A DNA stretch of 64,000 nucleotides, taken from positions 7,502,001 to 7,566,000 of the forward strand of contig OZ020254.1 in the NCBI GenBank assembly GCA_963971285.1, read 5' to 3'. The position numbers were made by a program, and so were the translations under genes. This stretch comes from Astropecten irregularis (taxonomy: Eukaryota > Echinodermata > Asteroidea > Paxillosida > Astropectinidae). Below are positions 50,649 through 61,064 of the stretch, in pieces. How positions within the stretch are numbered: position 1 is the first letter of the stretch; each line of letters starts with the position of its first letter. The notes below the pieces were generated by a model. It was not told the origin of the DNA and did not search any database. It worked only from the letters and a program-made list of their open reading frames with translations.

Positions 50649-50945
50649 CAACCGCATTTTCAGTAATAGGGTGCTTAGAGCTATAGGCTAAGAATCATGA
50701 CCAGATTCCAAATTGATCCGACTCAAAGCTTACCGTATGACGCTGTCCTTTTTTCCTGTGTGTTCCCTAGCTAGGCCCTCCCCACAAAACACATTTTGTG
50801 GGGCCCCTCAACAGATAATGTGAATTTCACAGATTAACCGTAAATTGAATTACACTTGAAGAGGGCCATCTCCAAACTCAAAAACAAATCTGTGCATCCA
50901 TAACGTGCACGGACAAAAAACAACAACAGGCCTGTGCAAGGAATA

Positions 50946-53900
50946 CTATGCCTCCACAACCCTATGTATCTTGTTGATTCTGCCAAGGATGTCCGCTTCT
51001 CTCTCCAGCAACTTCTCAGAAACCTCACTCTGAAAGATACAAAAATTAAAATAAATAGTTAATACAAATAATAATAATAACAAATGACATCATGACTGAC
51101 TGGCACAGGTCGACATTAGAAACCAGTATCTCTGAGCATTGCAACATTTGGGAAATTGACAAGAATTTCATATATCTTTTACAGAAACAATGATCAAAAT
51201 AACAATAAAGAAACACAGTATTCAGGAGGTCGCCGGTTCGAATCCAGTCAATTTTTCTTTGTTCCCTTGTAAATGACTTTAATTTCAGTCAGTCAGTTTC
51301 CCTTGTGGTTATTTGTTGAACAAAGAAACAAAATAAGAAATACATGTACAATGCTACATATGGGTATGAAAGTATCAATTGTCAAGTAAATTGTCTTTAA
51401 AAAAAACCTGACATTTTCTTCATTCGTGAAATTTTTAAAATAAAAAAAAAACAACCTGTAGGCCAGCAAACAGCTCCTTAGATACACGGTCAAACATTAT
51501 CTTGACCTCATCCACTGTGACGTCAGCCAGAAGGTCCCTTTGTTCATCTGGGCTGGCTGCCTCTGATCCTGATTACAAATTGAATTACATGTATATTTGA
51601 AATACCTGTAGTTATACATCCCTCAAAATCAACTTGTTTTTCAACTGAAAGTTGATTCAGAATTAGATAACTGATGAAGATAAATGATAATAGAAAAAGA
51701 TCATTTTCTGAATTTCTGGAACTGATTTTGAGGTTTGACGTTTGGCTAAATAACATCACTTGAAGAGTGCTAACTATAGATGCTCATCTAAGCAGGATTC
51801 TGGCCAGATTATGCCTAGGGCCAACGTCATGGAGCTGTTAAGCACAAACAAATATGCTTAGCTCAAAATGCCTTGCTCAAAAACAAACACCATTAACAAT
51901 TCCATTTGATATTCATGGTCATAGCGAACACCAGCCAACATGGCCAAAGAACAATCACAAGTGATACATAGCACATGGAAATTGGTTATTAATCCTGTTG
52001 TTATTAAGACAGAAATTTCATGGTTAGCAAATTGTTTGTGCTAAGCAGGGCTGTGAAAGTTGCCCCAGAGCAAACAATAGCTGATAGTACTGTTTACTCA
52101 CCTTGCCGTCCTTCGCTTAGAACCGGCGTTTCTCTCTGATCTGCTTCTGCCTCCTCGGATGCTTCTTGAGTGGGTTCAGGGGACAGTGCCGGTGGAGCAG
52201 GTGCAATGTGCTTCAGGTAGACCTCCTCGCTAAGGCCCTCATCAAGAGGTGGAGGGTAAGGCAGGGTGGACGGTGGCAGAACTTCAACAACCAGCTGTGG
52301 AATCCATTCCAGTGAAAATGCATGATCAGTGAAAATTAATTTTAGGGACTTCTTGACATGCTTGAAGGCTCTGCACTCGCAAATGTCAGAGTAATTAGAT
52401 TCGTAGCACTGGGAGCACTGTCAGAAATTAGTGAGTATCCTGAGAAATTAAAGGCTGGTGGTCACAAGTGACATTACACTAGTCAATGCGCATTCACAAA
52501 CCCAGGCCATTTATTGCAAGAGTGGAGGTTTTGGCATCTGCAGGCATGGCATGGCATCTGCACTAGTAAGCAGGAAGTCGTGGGTAAAAGCTATTTGTCA
52601 TGATGAAGTGTTCATATAAATGAAAAGATTTATATGAATAACAAAAATACACCACAGAATTCTTATACAGAAAGAAGACATACCTCTGTTCCTACAATCT
52701 CCTCCGTCCTTTCTGAATGAAACAAGAATTCGTACATCTTGTGATGCTGGAATAATCTATAAAGACGCAATGAAAACGATAATACACACATTCATTATTG
52801 CAGTTTAGAAGTAAGGAATCAGTTTTTAAGAGGGCAGTTTTTAACCTAGACAAAATGAAGTTTCAAACTTTCCGCAGGCCTTTTCTACTGAATATGACAT
52901 AAAACATGAAATTAATTGCAAACTTACGTGGTCTGAAGGAAATCTGTAATGGCCTTGGCGTGGTCTAGATCAAAGAAATCCAGCCCATGGCTCGGGGTGT
53001 CGTTATCTGCACCGATACCCACCAGCATCTTGCGAAATTCAGTTAAATTGTCTGAGAGGGACATCTGTTTCTCTGATGAAGAACAAGAGATAAAAAAGTA
53101 GGTAAGCTTAAAGAGTTTTTTGTTGAATTAATTTTTTATTTTGCTCAGGAAACTATGTAAGCCCCTCCCACTGCACACGTCGATAATGAACATGAATTCC
53201 ACTCCAATGGCACACTGCATGTTTCAGTTGCGAGCGTACATTTGTCAGACTTTAGTGATGGTGTGAGAGACATAAGCCACGGCTGTGATTGGTTAGAAAC
53301 AAATGGGATCAGTCTATTTATTGTATCAAGTTGATATTGGAAAATCTGCTGAACAAATTTCTACACTGAGTAAAAAGCAGCCGAATAGAGTACCAGGCGC
53401 AGTTACTATATCTCTGCATGACAGTTTTGCTGATAACCAGTGTATGCTAAACAATCCCTGTCTTGTGCTAAGCAAAGCAACATATTTAGCTCAGCAGGTT
53501 TTGAAGCGGCACCAAAGCACTGTGAACAAACTAATTCACCAATCAATACACCGATCCAGTAGGCCACGCCCCTTAACAAACCGGCCAATCACAACGCGTT
53601 ATTTGCCGCCATTTTGTCTGACATAACGGCATAAATTTTGTATTCTTTAGTGCACACTTTTCATTGTTTACATTTGTTTTGTATGTACAAGGCGATTCTT
53701 TTACAAACCAGAGTTTTATTCTTCACCTTGGTCAGCGGTGTAAAATAATTCCATTACATTCCTGCATTCGATGCCCTGGCTGAAAGTAAAGGTACATTTT
53801 TGGCCTTTTGCAAAACCAAAGTCCAACTCAGAGAGAACTGTTTATGTGGTTCAGTGTATGTGATTCGTCGCGTGTGGGCGATCGTGACACTTGATGTGCG

Positions 53901-56727
53901 TGCGTTGTTGCTAGGACGTTGCTATGGTGGGCGTGGCCTACTGGATCGGTGTATTGCTTCAACCCAACAAAACCCAGCCAAGCTTTTTTAAAAGCAGCGA
54001 TGCCATGCCACCGGTCATCTCTGAAACTCCACTGAGACTACATGTACCTTTGATGTTCTCAAGAAGCATATGAAGCACAGTGAAGAACCCAGAGAGCTGC
54101 TGGGTGGTGAAGCCCTTCTCTTTGGCCCACCAGAACCCGCTGACGTAGTAGTCCAGTAAGACCGACTCCGACAGATCAATCTGGGAGGATGTCAACTGCA
54201 GAATCTCGGCCAGTTTCCTGGTTGCACATAGAGAAAAATGAGGACCAAAGAATGTTGAATATTGAACAAATTCTATTTTCATTTGAAAAGCATTGAAAAC
54301 TTTGCATGGATCTTGTCTATCTAGCTTTCAAACAAACAAAATTATGGTTTTGCAAAATGGAGATCAGTACGTCACTTTAATAAACAAATGAATCAAACAT
54401 ATTGACACAATTGGCCTTATGTTGATAAACAGCTTACTTTTCCACATCTTCTACGGATAACTCCTGCAGAGCTCTAGTTTGGGCATTGGAGAGAACCTTC
54501 CAGGCTAATGATGCTTCTTTCTCTAAGGCCTTGGCTTCATCATCCTATATTTAAATTGTGACAGACAAACTAACATTACAATTTATATTTAAACAGAACA
54601 TTTTTAATAAATTATAGCTTAAGGAAAAGCATTATTTTCTCTGGTGACCGGAACCCTAAAATTTGCCTTTTTTGAAAACATTGTAAATTTAACTTAGATT
54701 TTTTCTGTGTACAAAATGTCTAACTAAAGACACTGGGGCGCTGAACTTCCTTTCATAATTTTGGGGTTGACAGTCGGTCTAGCACCCCAGAGAATCCCAT
54801 AGTCTTAAATGTGTTGTACAAGGACAAAAATTGTACTTCACGGTAGGCCTACTTGCGCCCAAAAAATGTCCCCAAATGACATCAAAGTCAAAGTCAAAGA
54901 CATCACAGATCGGTTTGAAAATCGCTACATCTCTTCTCCCAAATGTAAAGGATGAAATGCAGCTTATTTGTTTGTGCTCACGATCTTTCCGTGCACGTGG
55001 ATAAAAATCAACAGGTCTGGGATTTTTCCAAATTACGGTGAAATACACACAGGGAATTGTACAGTTCTGGATTTAATTTAGTCATGCCTTGAACTGAAGA
55101 CTGTACACAGGTAGGCCTAACGTTACATGCTGTAACGTTAGTGTAGGGCTGTGCATGAATGGCGACCAGAGAGAGACAGATTTTAAAAGAGAGCCATCTA
55201 CAGCCTGTGGCTATGTGTGGGGCTAGGCCAACGAGAAGAATGCATGACGATGCCGGCAAAATATAACAGTTAACGGTGTTAGGCCGAACAAGTAGGCCTA
55301 ACTGTTTAGGCTTAGTTACAGTTTCCTAAGGCAAGCGGTGCTAAGTTTGGTAACAGGTCAACTCGTACCTTCGCCAACTTGTACCTTGATCAACTCGTAC
55401 CTTCCCAACCGCAAGGTTATGTCAACTCGTACCTTCGCCAACTCGTACCTTTGCCAACTCGTACCTTCGGTTAAGACAACTCATACCTTTGCACCAAGTC
55501 AACTCGTACCTTCGATTTATATAATGCATGGAGGAATAAACTCATGCAACTCGTGCTCAAAGCAGCATTGATGGGCAAAATGTTTCGTTTTATTCTATCC
55601 AAAATTACCATTTACTATTTAGAAACTGGTTACAAAAATAAAATTGATTCAAATGCATGTAAGCCATGTACGTATATACCGGCCCTAATACAGTGCAGTC
55701 TACTACAGTGTAATAAAAAGAGATGTCTCAAGATGAAACAGCAAAAGCAACTTGAAAAGGCATGCAGGAAGGAAAGATAAAAACGATCTCCATTTAGAAA
55801 AATATTCCATGATGAAATGAATTATATTGAAAACATACCCCGCCCAAGCGGCTCAATAGTAAAAATTACGAAAGGTTCTTTCTGTGTATTGCTTTTAAAG
55901 TATAATAAATACGATTTTTTAAAGAGCGGAATTCAGCACTAATTTGTCAACTTCTTCTGCGATATCGCACACAATGTTGTCGTATAATAAAGTTGATTAT
56001 AGATTATCAAAATGTTTGATCATAATGACGGAAAACATTGTATAAACATATCATTAAATGAAAACATTCGTTGAAGCATGGACTACAGGACTAGCCGACT
56101 GATGAATGATCGGACATGACTTTATTGTGTGTCGGCCGCGTCAGCGGCCTCCACGAACGCCCTACTGACCAGCCATCACAATGCACGCTGGTTGCACAGT
56201 CAGAAAAGTGTGGCAAAATTAGTCACGGTACTTAAAAGCTAAACGATGTCTCGACCTCTACAACAAAAATGTAATGGTATTTCAACCATATTCTAAACCA
56301 ACAACAGAAAAAAACGGACACATTTTGTGTCTAAATTCCGAAAGTACGAGTTGTCTTAACTCAAGGTAGGCCTACGAGTTGGCAAAGGTACGAGTTGGCG
56401 AAGGTACGAGTTGGTGAAGGTACGACTTCACGAAGGTACGAGTTGGCGAAGGTACGAGTTGGCAAAGGTACGAGTTGACTCGAAAGCCTAAGTTTGATTG
56501 CGCGACGGTCACGATCGAGAAAACAAATTTCATAAACATAAAATCAAAATGCACGTTATGCAACCAAAATCCAAATGAATACCTAACTAACAAATCAGGA
56601 ATAATCACAATCTTACGCTTAACGTCTTCCAGTCAATATCTTTGTATGCCTCTGACCCTTTACCGGTGATTTGTATGGTTATTTGGGAGGATTTTCCTTT
56701 CCCCTTCTTCGTCGACGAGGACGCCAT
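50946..56727 (-). CDS. CFAP119: CFAP119/C1a-32-like axonemal protein (CLAMP domain)
   Basis: Eight reverse-strand exons join in phase: 56727-56617, 54544-54438, 54217-54048, 53072-52928, 52756-52684, 52294-52102, 51568-51456 and 51029-50946. They give 331 residues with all introns GT-AG. A conserved block at about 74-190 contains LLDYYVSGFWWAKEKGFT and LHMLLENIK, which I recognise as the flagellar C1a-32/CLAMP family (human CFAP119, formerly CCDC189; Chlamydomonas FAP119). Members sit in the C1a projection of the central pair and affect ciliary or sperm motility. The C-terminal part is Pro/Glu-rich (about 215-275) and ends in a short helix. The ATG at 56727 follows a GCAACAAA context. Its first exon is short and separated from the rest by a 2-kb intron that holds a foldback element. 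A second possible 5' end is described separately. Confidence 0.82.
51215..51290 (+). repeat. SINE 3' fragment (CFAP119 intron)
   Basis: CAGTATTCAGGAGGTCGCCG-GTTCGAATCC (B box) runs into a TCAATTTTTCTTTGTTCCCTT tail-like stretch followed by AATGACTT. This matches the second half of the SINE at 43605-43755; the A-box half is missing. Confidence 0.7.
51819..52066. mobile_element. Inverted-repeat element of the GGGGCCAATTTCA family, copy 3
   Basis: AGGGCCAACGTCATGGAGCT-GTTAAGCAC at the left and GTGCTAAGCAGGGCTGTGAA-AGTTGCCCC at the right. The interior matches 37761-37998 (CATTTGATATTCATGGTCA, ACAATCACAAGTGAT). Confidence 0.7.
54755..55060. repeat. Dispersed repeat shared with 33470-34540
   Basis: GACAGTCGGTCTAGCACCCC resembles GACGGTCGGTCTAGCCCCCA near 34508. 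ATGAAATGCAGCTTATTTGT ... GTGCTCACGATC resembles 33548-33590. The element class is unknown. Confidence 0.45.
55341..56496. mobile_element. Foldback-type transposon with tandem-repeat arms (MULE-like)
   Basis: The left arm (55359-55514) is about eight copies of a 16-bp unit CAACTCGTACCTTCGC. The right arm (56344-56479) is about eight copies of its reverse complement. About 830 bp lie between them, without a recognisable gene. The outer flanks 55341-55349 and 56488-56496 both read CTAAGTTTG, a 9-bp direct repeat that fits a target-site duplication. Arms of tandem repeats are the hallmark of foldback elements, and a 9-bp duplication is usual for Mutator-like elements. It lies in the first intron of the CFAP119 model, and the internal part is non-autonomous. 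Confidence 0.75.
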
Positions 56728-56927
56728 TTTGTTGCTAGGCGCTGTACAACGACTGTTTCATGTATGACTTTATCCGGTCTTTATCCATACATTCAACAGG
56801 TACTTGTTTATCGCGTAAAATAATAGGACCCATACACTTCATTAATTTGGGCCCATTATTTTACTATTTATTATCAAAAGTTATTCATTAAATTAAAGTT
56901 TCCTTATGTCATAAACATTTGACTTAC

Positions 56928-58141
56928 CCTTCTGAAAAGTCTATTTGACGTTCCTGTCATCTGTAAATAAAAAAAAATGTAAAGAATATAGAATCCCTGG
57001 TGACAGCCGCGACCACAATAAAAACGTTTTTCAAAATTACAACAAATTGTAACAATAACAAATAATCAGTGAACTTCAATTTTGTCGAGGTTTTTACTTT
57101 TTGGGGGTTATTTCATTAGGCTATCCGTCAAAGGAAGATCTTTTCCTTCCTCATGGTCAAACCCATGGGGGGACAGGGGATGAGAATGTCCCCCACAATA
57201 ATATTTTCACACTAAATGCCCCCCCAACAGATTTGGGACTATTAAGTATTATATGAAGTGACATTTACATGTATAATGGTACTTTATCAATATTTGATTT
57301 TAATTAAACATTTGATTATTTGGGGGAGGGGGTTTCAATTAAAATCTTTATTCTTGTTGGAACTTCAGCATGGCCTAGCTTTTAATTAGGCCTCCTCCCA
57401 GCTCCCTGTAGGTGCATAAAAATCATAGTAAGAATCTGTTTTAAGAATATGGCTGCATCTAGGCCACTTCATGCCAGCCGACCAAAAAAAAAAGTATTTT
57501 CTTATAGATAAGATTGATTTACATGTATAAGCTGAAACATGAAGTTCGCGTGGGTGTCGATCGCAGACTTACCTGCCGTGCTGTCATGGCCGAGGGCACT
57601 ACGGCAATAGACGCTCTTCGACCGGATCCTCTTACCGGCAATCCTGAACCCGGCTGCAAGGTCTGATAATAAAGTATAGAAATCCAAGAAAATTAATTCA
57701 AGTAGTCTATCCGTATTTTCATTAAAAAAAGATCGTTTATTCACGTTTCCTTCGCGTCTGAGAACAATGGTTCATGGCATCACATTGTGTGGAAGTTTTC
57801 AGTAACCATGGATACTGAAAACTTTATTTGCGCGTTCACTCGTCGTGAACCTTGAATGCAAGTACGTATACGGTATAGGAATCATTGGAAGCCCTTTAAA
57901 CATTGATTACACACACTAGCAATTGCTTTCCAGTTTCCATAATATCAAATAACCATGTTTATAGGACAAACCGTTTCGATCCGTGTGGGAATTGCGGTAA
58001 AAGTTTGAACCGTTTTGGATGACAAAAACTTACAATACGAAGTAACTTTCACGACAACGAAAAATGAAAGCATTTTACCTTAGAAAAGGTAGCCAAGTCC
58101 TCAAGGCTGCTTTGCCTTCTTCCAAGTCGTCTGCTACCCAT
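56928..58141 (-). CDS. Three in-frame upstream exons, possible alternative CFAP119 5' end
   Basis: Exons 58141-58079, 57662-57573 and 56960-56928 are each bounded by good splice signals (donors GTAAAATG, GTAAGT, GTAAGT) and each is a whole number of codons. They read as 62 residues from MGSRRLGRRQ through GRRASIAVVPSAMTARQ to MTGTSNRLFRR with no stop. The next in-phase acceptor of the CFAP119 chain is 54544, so skipping the 56727 exon would fuse this leader to CFAP119. It cannot be joined in frame to the 56727 exon with the acceptors I see. The leader is basic with RRQS and RRAS motifs, possible basophilic kinase sites. Alternatives: a 5' UTR read by chance, or the start of another gene. Confidence 0.45.
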
Positions 58142-59220
58142 GTTGCCTTCCTCCGTTTGACTGGCCCACCTCTGCAAGTCCGATAACAAACTAAAACTGC
58201 ACAAAATGAACACAACAGTCCAAAATAACTCCAGACACAGGCACTGTCACCACCATGCCTGACTAGGACAAAAATCAATGCTTTTATCCCCCGGGCGGCA
58301 CTGCTCAGTCCCAGACGAAAGTCACGTAAGATGCTACCCTCTGTTAATCTGGCGAGCACATCTCCCGCGATGTGCGTTATTGACTCTACGGCTTATCCCA
58401 AGAGCAGTCCAAAGATCAGGTTTTTGTGTTGGCGGTGGCCAGGTAAATGACAAAAGTGGGTCAATTACGGCATATTTTTTAAGAATAGTGGGAAGAAAGT
58501 AACACTGTCCCCCATAAACACAGTGACTCTACGGACAGCACCTGTTGGAGCACCCCCATTTGTAGCACCTCTCTAACTATTATGGGGCACAGTATGTCCT
58601 TGTTGACGAACACATTTTTGACGAGAAAAACTATGTTTGCACATGCACCCGAACTTCCGACCCTTTTTCTAATTACCGCAATCATCGCAACATTTTGTCA
58701 TTAAGAATCTTTTATGATGACAATCAAATCGAGTACCTCTTATAAAAAATGATCAAAGTCCAGTAAATTAACGCATTATAAAGGGACCTAGCTATAATGG
58801 CCAAGTAAATCCATTTGAAGAAAAGATTTGGTTTTTACGTTTCTCAAATCACTTCCCACTGACTCGGGTCGTTCTCATAAGTCATAATACTGTACTACCT
58901 ATTGTTATTTTCATGCAGAGCCATTTCTAATCGACACATATTCCATTCCTGTTTACTACAATAAGGCTTCTGGAATGCAACAACATAACAGTTGTAGCAA
59001 AACTTGCACTAACGGCGCTAGTCCCTTTCTGATGAGAGTCCGTGAAAGTAAAGAAAAGTTCAACACTGCCAATGATTGATTCCTTACAATAAATTGTATA
59101 ATGGTCAATGTAAAAATTACGATTACGGTTTAATTACGATAATGTAGTGCAATTTTCAATCAAGACTAGTAAACCTATATTCAGCGGTTGTGTATACCAT
59201 TACCAGCTTGCAGTCTTCAT

Positions 59221-59569
59221 TAAAGGTAATATCATACTTGGTTTTTGCAGATTCATGGGCAAAAATATCAAGACAGATTATAACAGTCATCTGTGACTAA
59301 ATTTCAGTCCAATGCGGTGCCCACTTTTTGAGAAAACAGTGAAAAACGGCCACAGTATTTCTTGTCTTTTCTCTTTTATTTTTGATCTTTAAAAAGATCA
59401 AAAAAATTTTTTCGGTCGTTCTTTTACTAATTTCAGGATAAATACACCACCATTTCAGACGGAATAATTTTAACTGTATGTTTCTACCATCACCATCTTC
59501 AAATACCCTGTACGTAAATCTGTGAACATTTCTGTTTTGGTTTCTTACCAAAGTATGATACTACCTTTA
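59221..59569. mobile_element. MITE family A, copy 8
   Basis: TAAAGGTAATATCATACTTG at the left and ACCAAAGTATGATACTACCT-TTA at the right, with the central GATCTTTAAAAAGATC palindrome. A short internal deletion removes the TCAAAGAAATA segment after the left end. Confidence 0.87.
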
Positions 59570-60249
59570 AGCTGTTTCTCATCATTTCTTTCCCTTCGCA
59601 TCTCAAGGCAACAGGCTACAGCACGTACTATTATGGACAATCGTTTATACATCTTTTTGTTACCTTATGTTGCAAGCCTTTTCTTCACCCCAGAGTAAAT
59701 TTAACCACTCTTTGTTGTAATTTGTTGACACTGTGTTCCTGTTAAAAATGTACGGTTTACCGTTGGAGTAGGGAGGCGGCCCTAAAAGAACTCTTTAGAA
59801 AAGAATCGATTGAGATGGAACAAAGAGACGTCGTTTAAGGAGATCCATTTGACACTTAATAAGAAGATTAGCTGTTACGTTATTAAGTATGCCACAAAAA
59901 GGCAGTGCTGAATCACAGTCCCATCGTTTGCCAATATAAGACGTTTATAGAAGAGTTTGTCCTGCCGAGCATCAAGATAAATTAAAAACTAACCATGTAC
60001 TTTTCACTACTGCCTGGGAGATTAACAGTATCACATTAAAGCTTGCTCAGCAGCTCTGCTGGCATTCAAACCTCCAGCATCGAAATGGCGATTTGTAATC
60101 CCGAACGAATTATACAGTGCGAAAGGAATCCGTATCATGCGGATGGCCTTTAAAACTGTACAGGAAACCAAATATGCAAATGTATAAAACTGGATGTAAT
60201 TTCTCATGTCAACATAAGAACAATAGGGTTGCAGCATTGCTCGATCCTT

Positions 60250-60400
60250 AGGGTTTGGGATATAGCCGACTTCTGACAGCCAAACGAACAAAGATAATTG
60301 ACTATTAGGGACACCACCAACACGGGGCAAGATGACCAGTACCGTATTCCGGAGGTCACTGGTATTAATCCCCCTCCTGTCAATTTTTCAATGACTTAAT
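60250..60400 (+). repeat. Decayed SINE copy
   Basis: AATTGACTATTAGGGACACC-ACCAA, then CGTATTCCGGAGGTCACTGG and a TCAATTTTTCAATGACTT end, match the SINE at 43605. The A box is barely recognisable. Confidence 0.6.
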
Positions 60401-61064
60401 TTGTTTAAGTAAGGTTTTCCCTTCCAGACATGAATACTTCCTTTGATTGCCAAGTTTATATCACTGATAAAATTACTTTAAAATATTCATGAAAATGTAC
60501 TTCATAGAATGAAATAAAGCTGCAAAAAATTACTCAGGAAAATTGTTGGGCTGAATTTTATTCCGCACACCAAAAAACTCCATAATTTTTCATAAATTTG
60601 TTACACAATGTGAACAAAGGTCAGATGTGTTCTAAAAATGATAATAATTTGTTAATATGCCTAATATGAAAATAACACGGACAGTATATCATTAAATGAT
60701 AATGTGCTTAGGATCTTCATTATTATCATCATTATTATGTGCTTTAAGGTTGCACAAACACAAACAAAATCCATCAAAAGATATTAATTGATTAATTTTG
60801 AATAATCACCTAAGTTTTTTCTTTCTAAATCAACATCTTAATTTTTTTGGTTGTTTCCTGAAAAACAAACCATGATTTCTGATTATGGAGTTCACACCAA
60901 ACGTTTTGCAGACAATGCAATATAGTTATTCATTGTTACCCTGTGTTTATGGGTAAAAGACCAAAGAAATTAACTCCCGGAGTAATGCCATGATCATTAA
61001 CTTCATGCACGCCACTTTTAGATGCCTACGGTGTCCCATCTGTGCCCTCCAGGCCCCTCAACTC

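Larger units (their letters stand above)
48551..50945. other. Intergenic DNA between PERK 5' end and CFAP119 3' end
   Basis: It holds two MITEs (49840-50045 and 50298-50648) and a T-rich run near 49300. A reverse-strand AATAAA at 50115-50110 could end CFAP119 transcripts. No coding region is supported. Confidence 0.5.
58142..61064. other. Intergenic DNA between CFAP119 5' end and GATD3 3' end
   Basis: A family A MITE (59221-59569) and a SINE copy (60250-60400) lie here. The rest is AT-rich. No gene is supported. Confidence 0.5.

Noticed and set aside
58075-58359. 94-residue reverse frame with a hydrophobic segment
   Set aside because: It overlaps the MGSRRLGRRQ exon in another frame and runs past its splice donor; the hydrophobic part is more likely 5' UTR.
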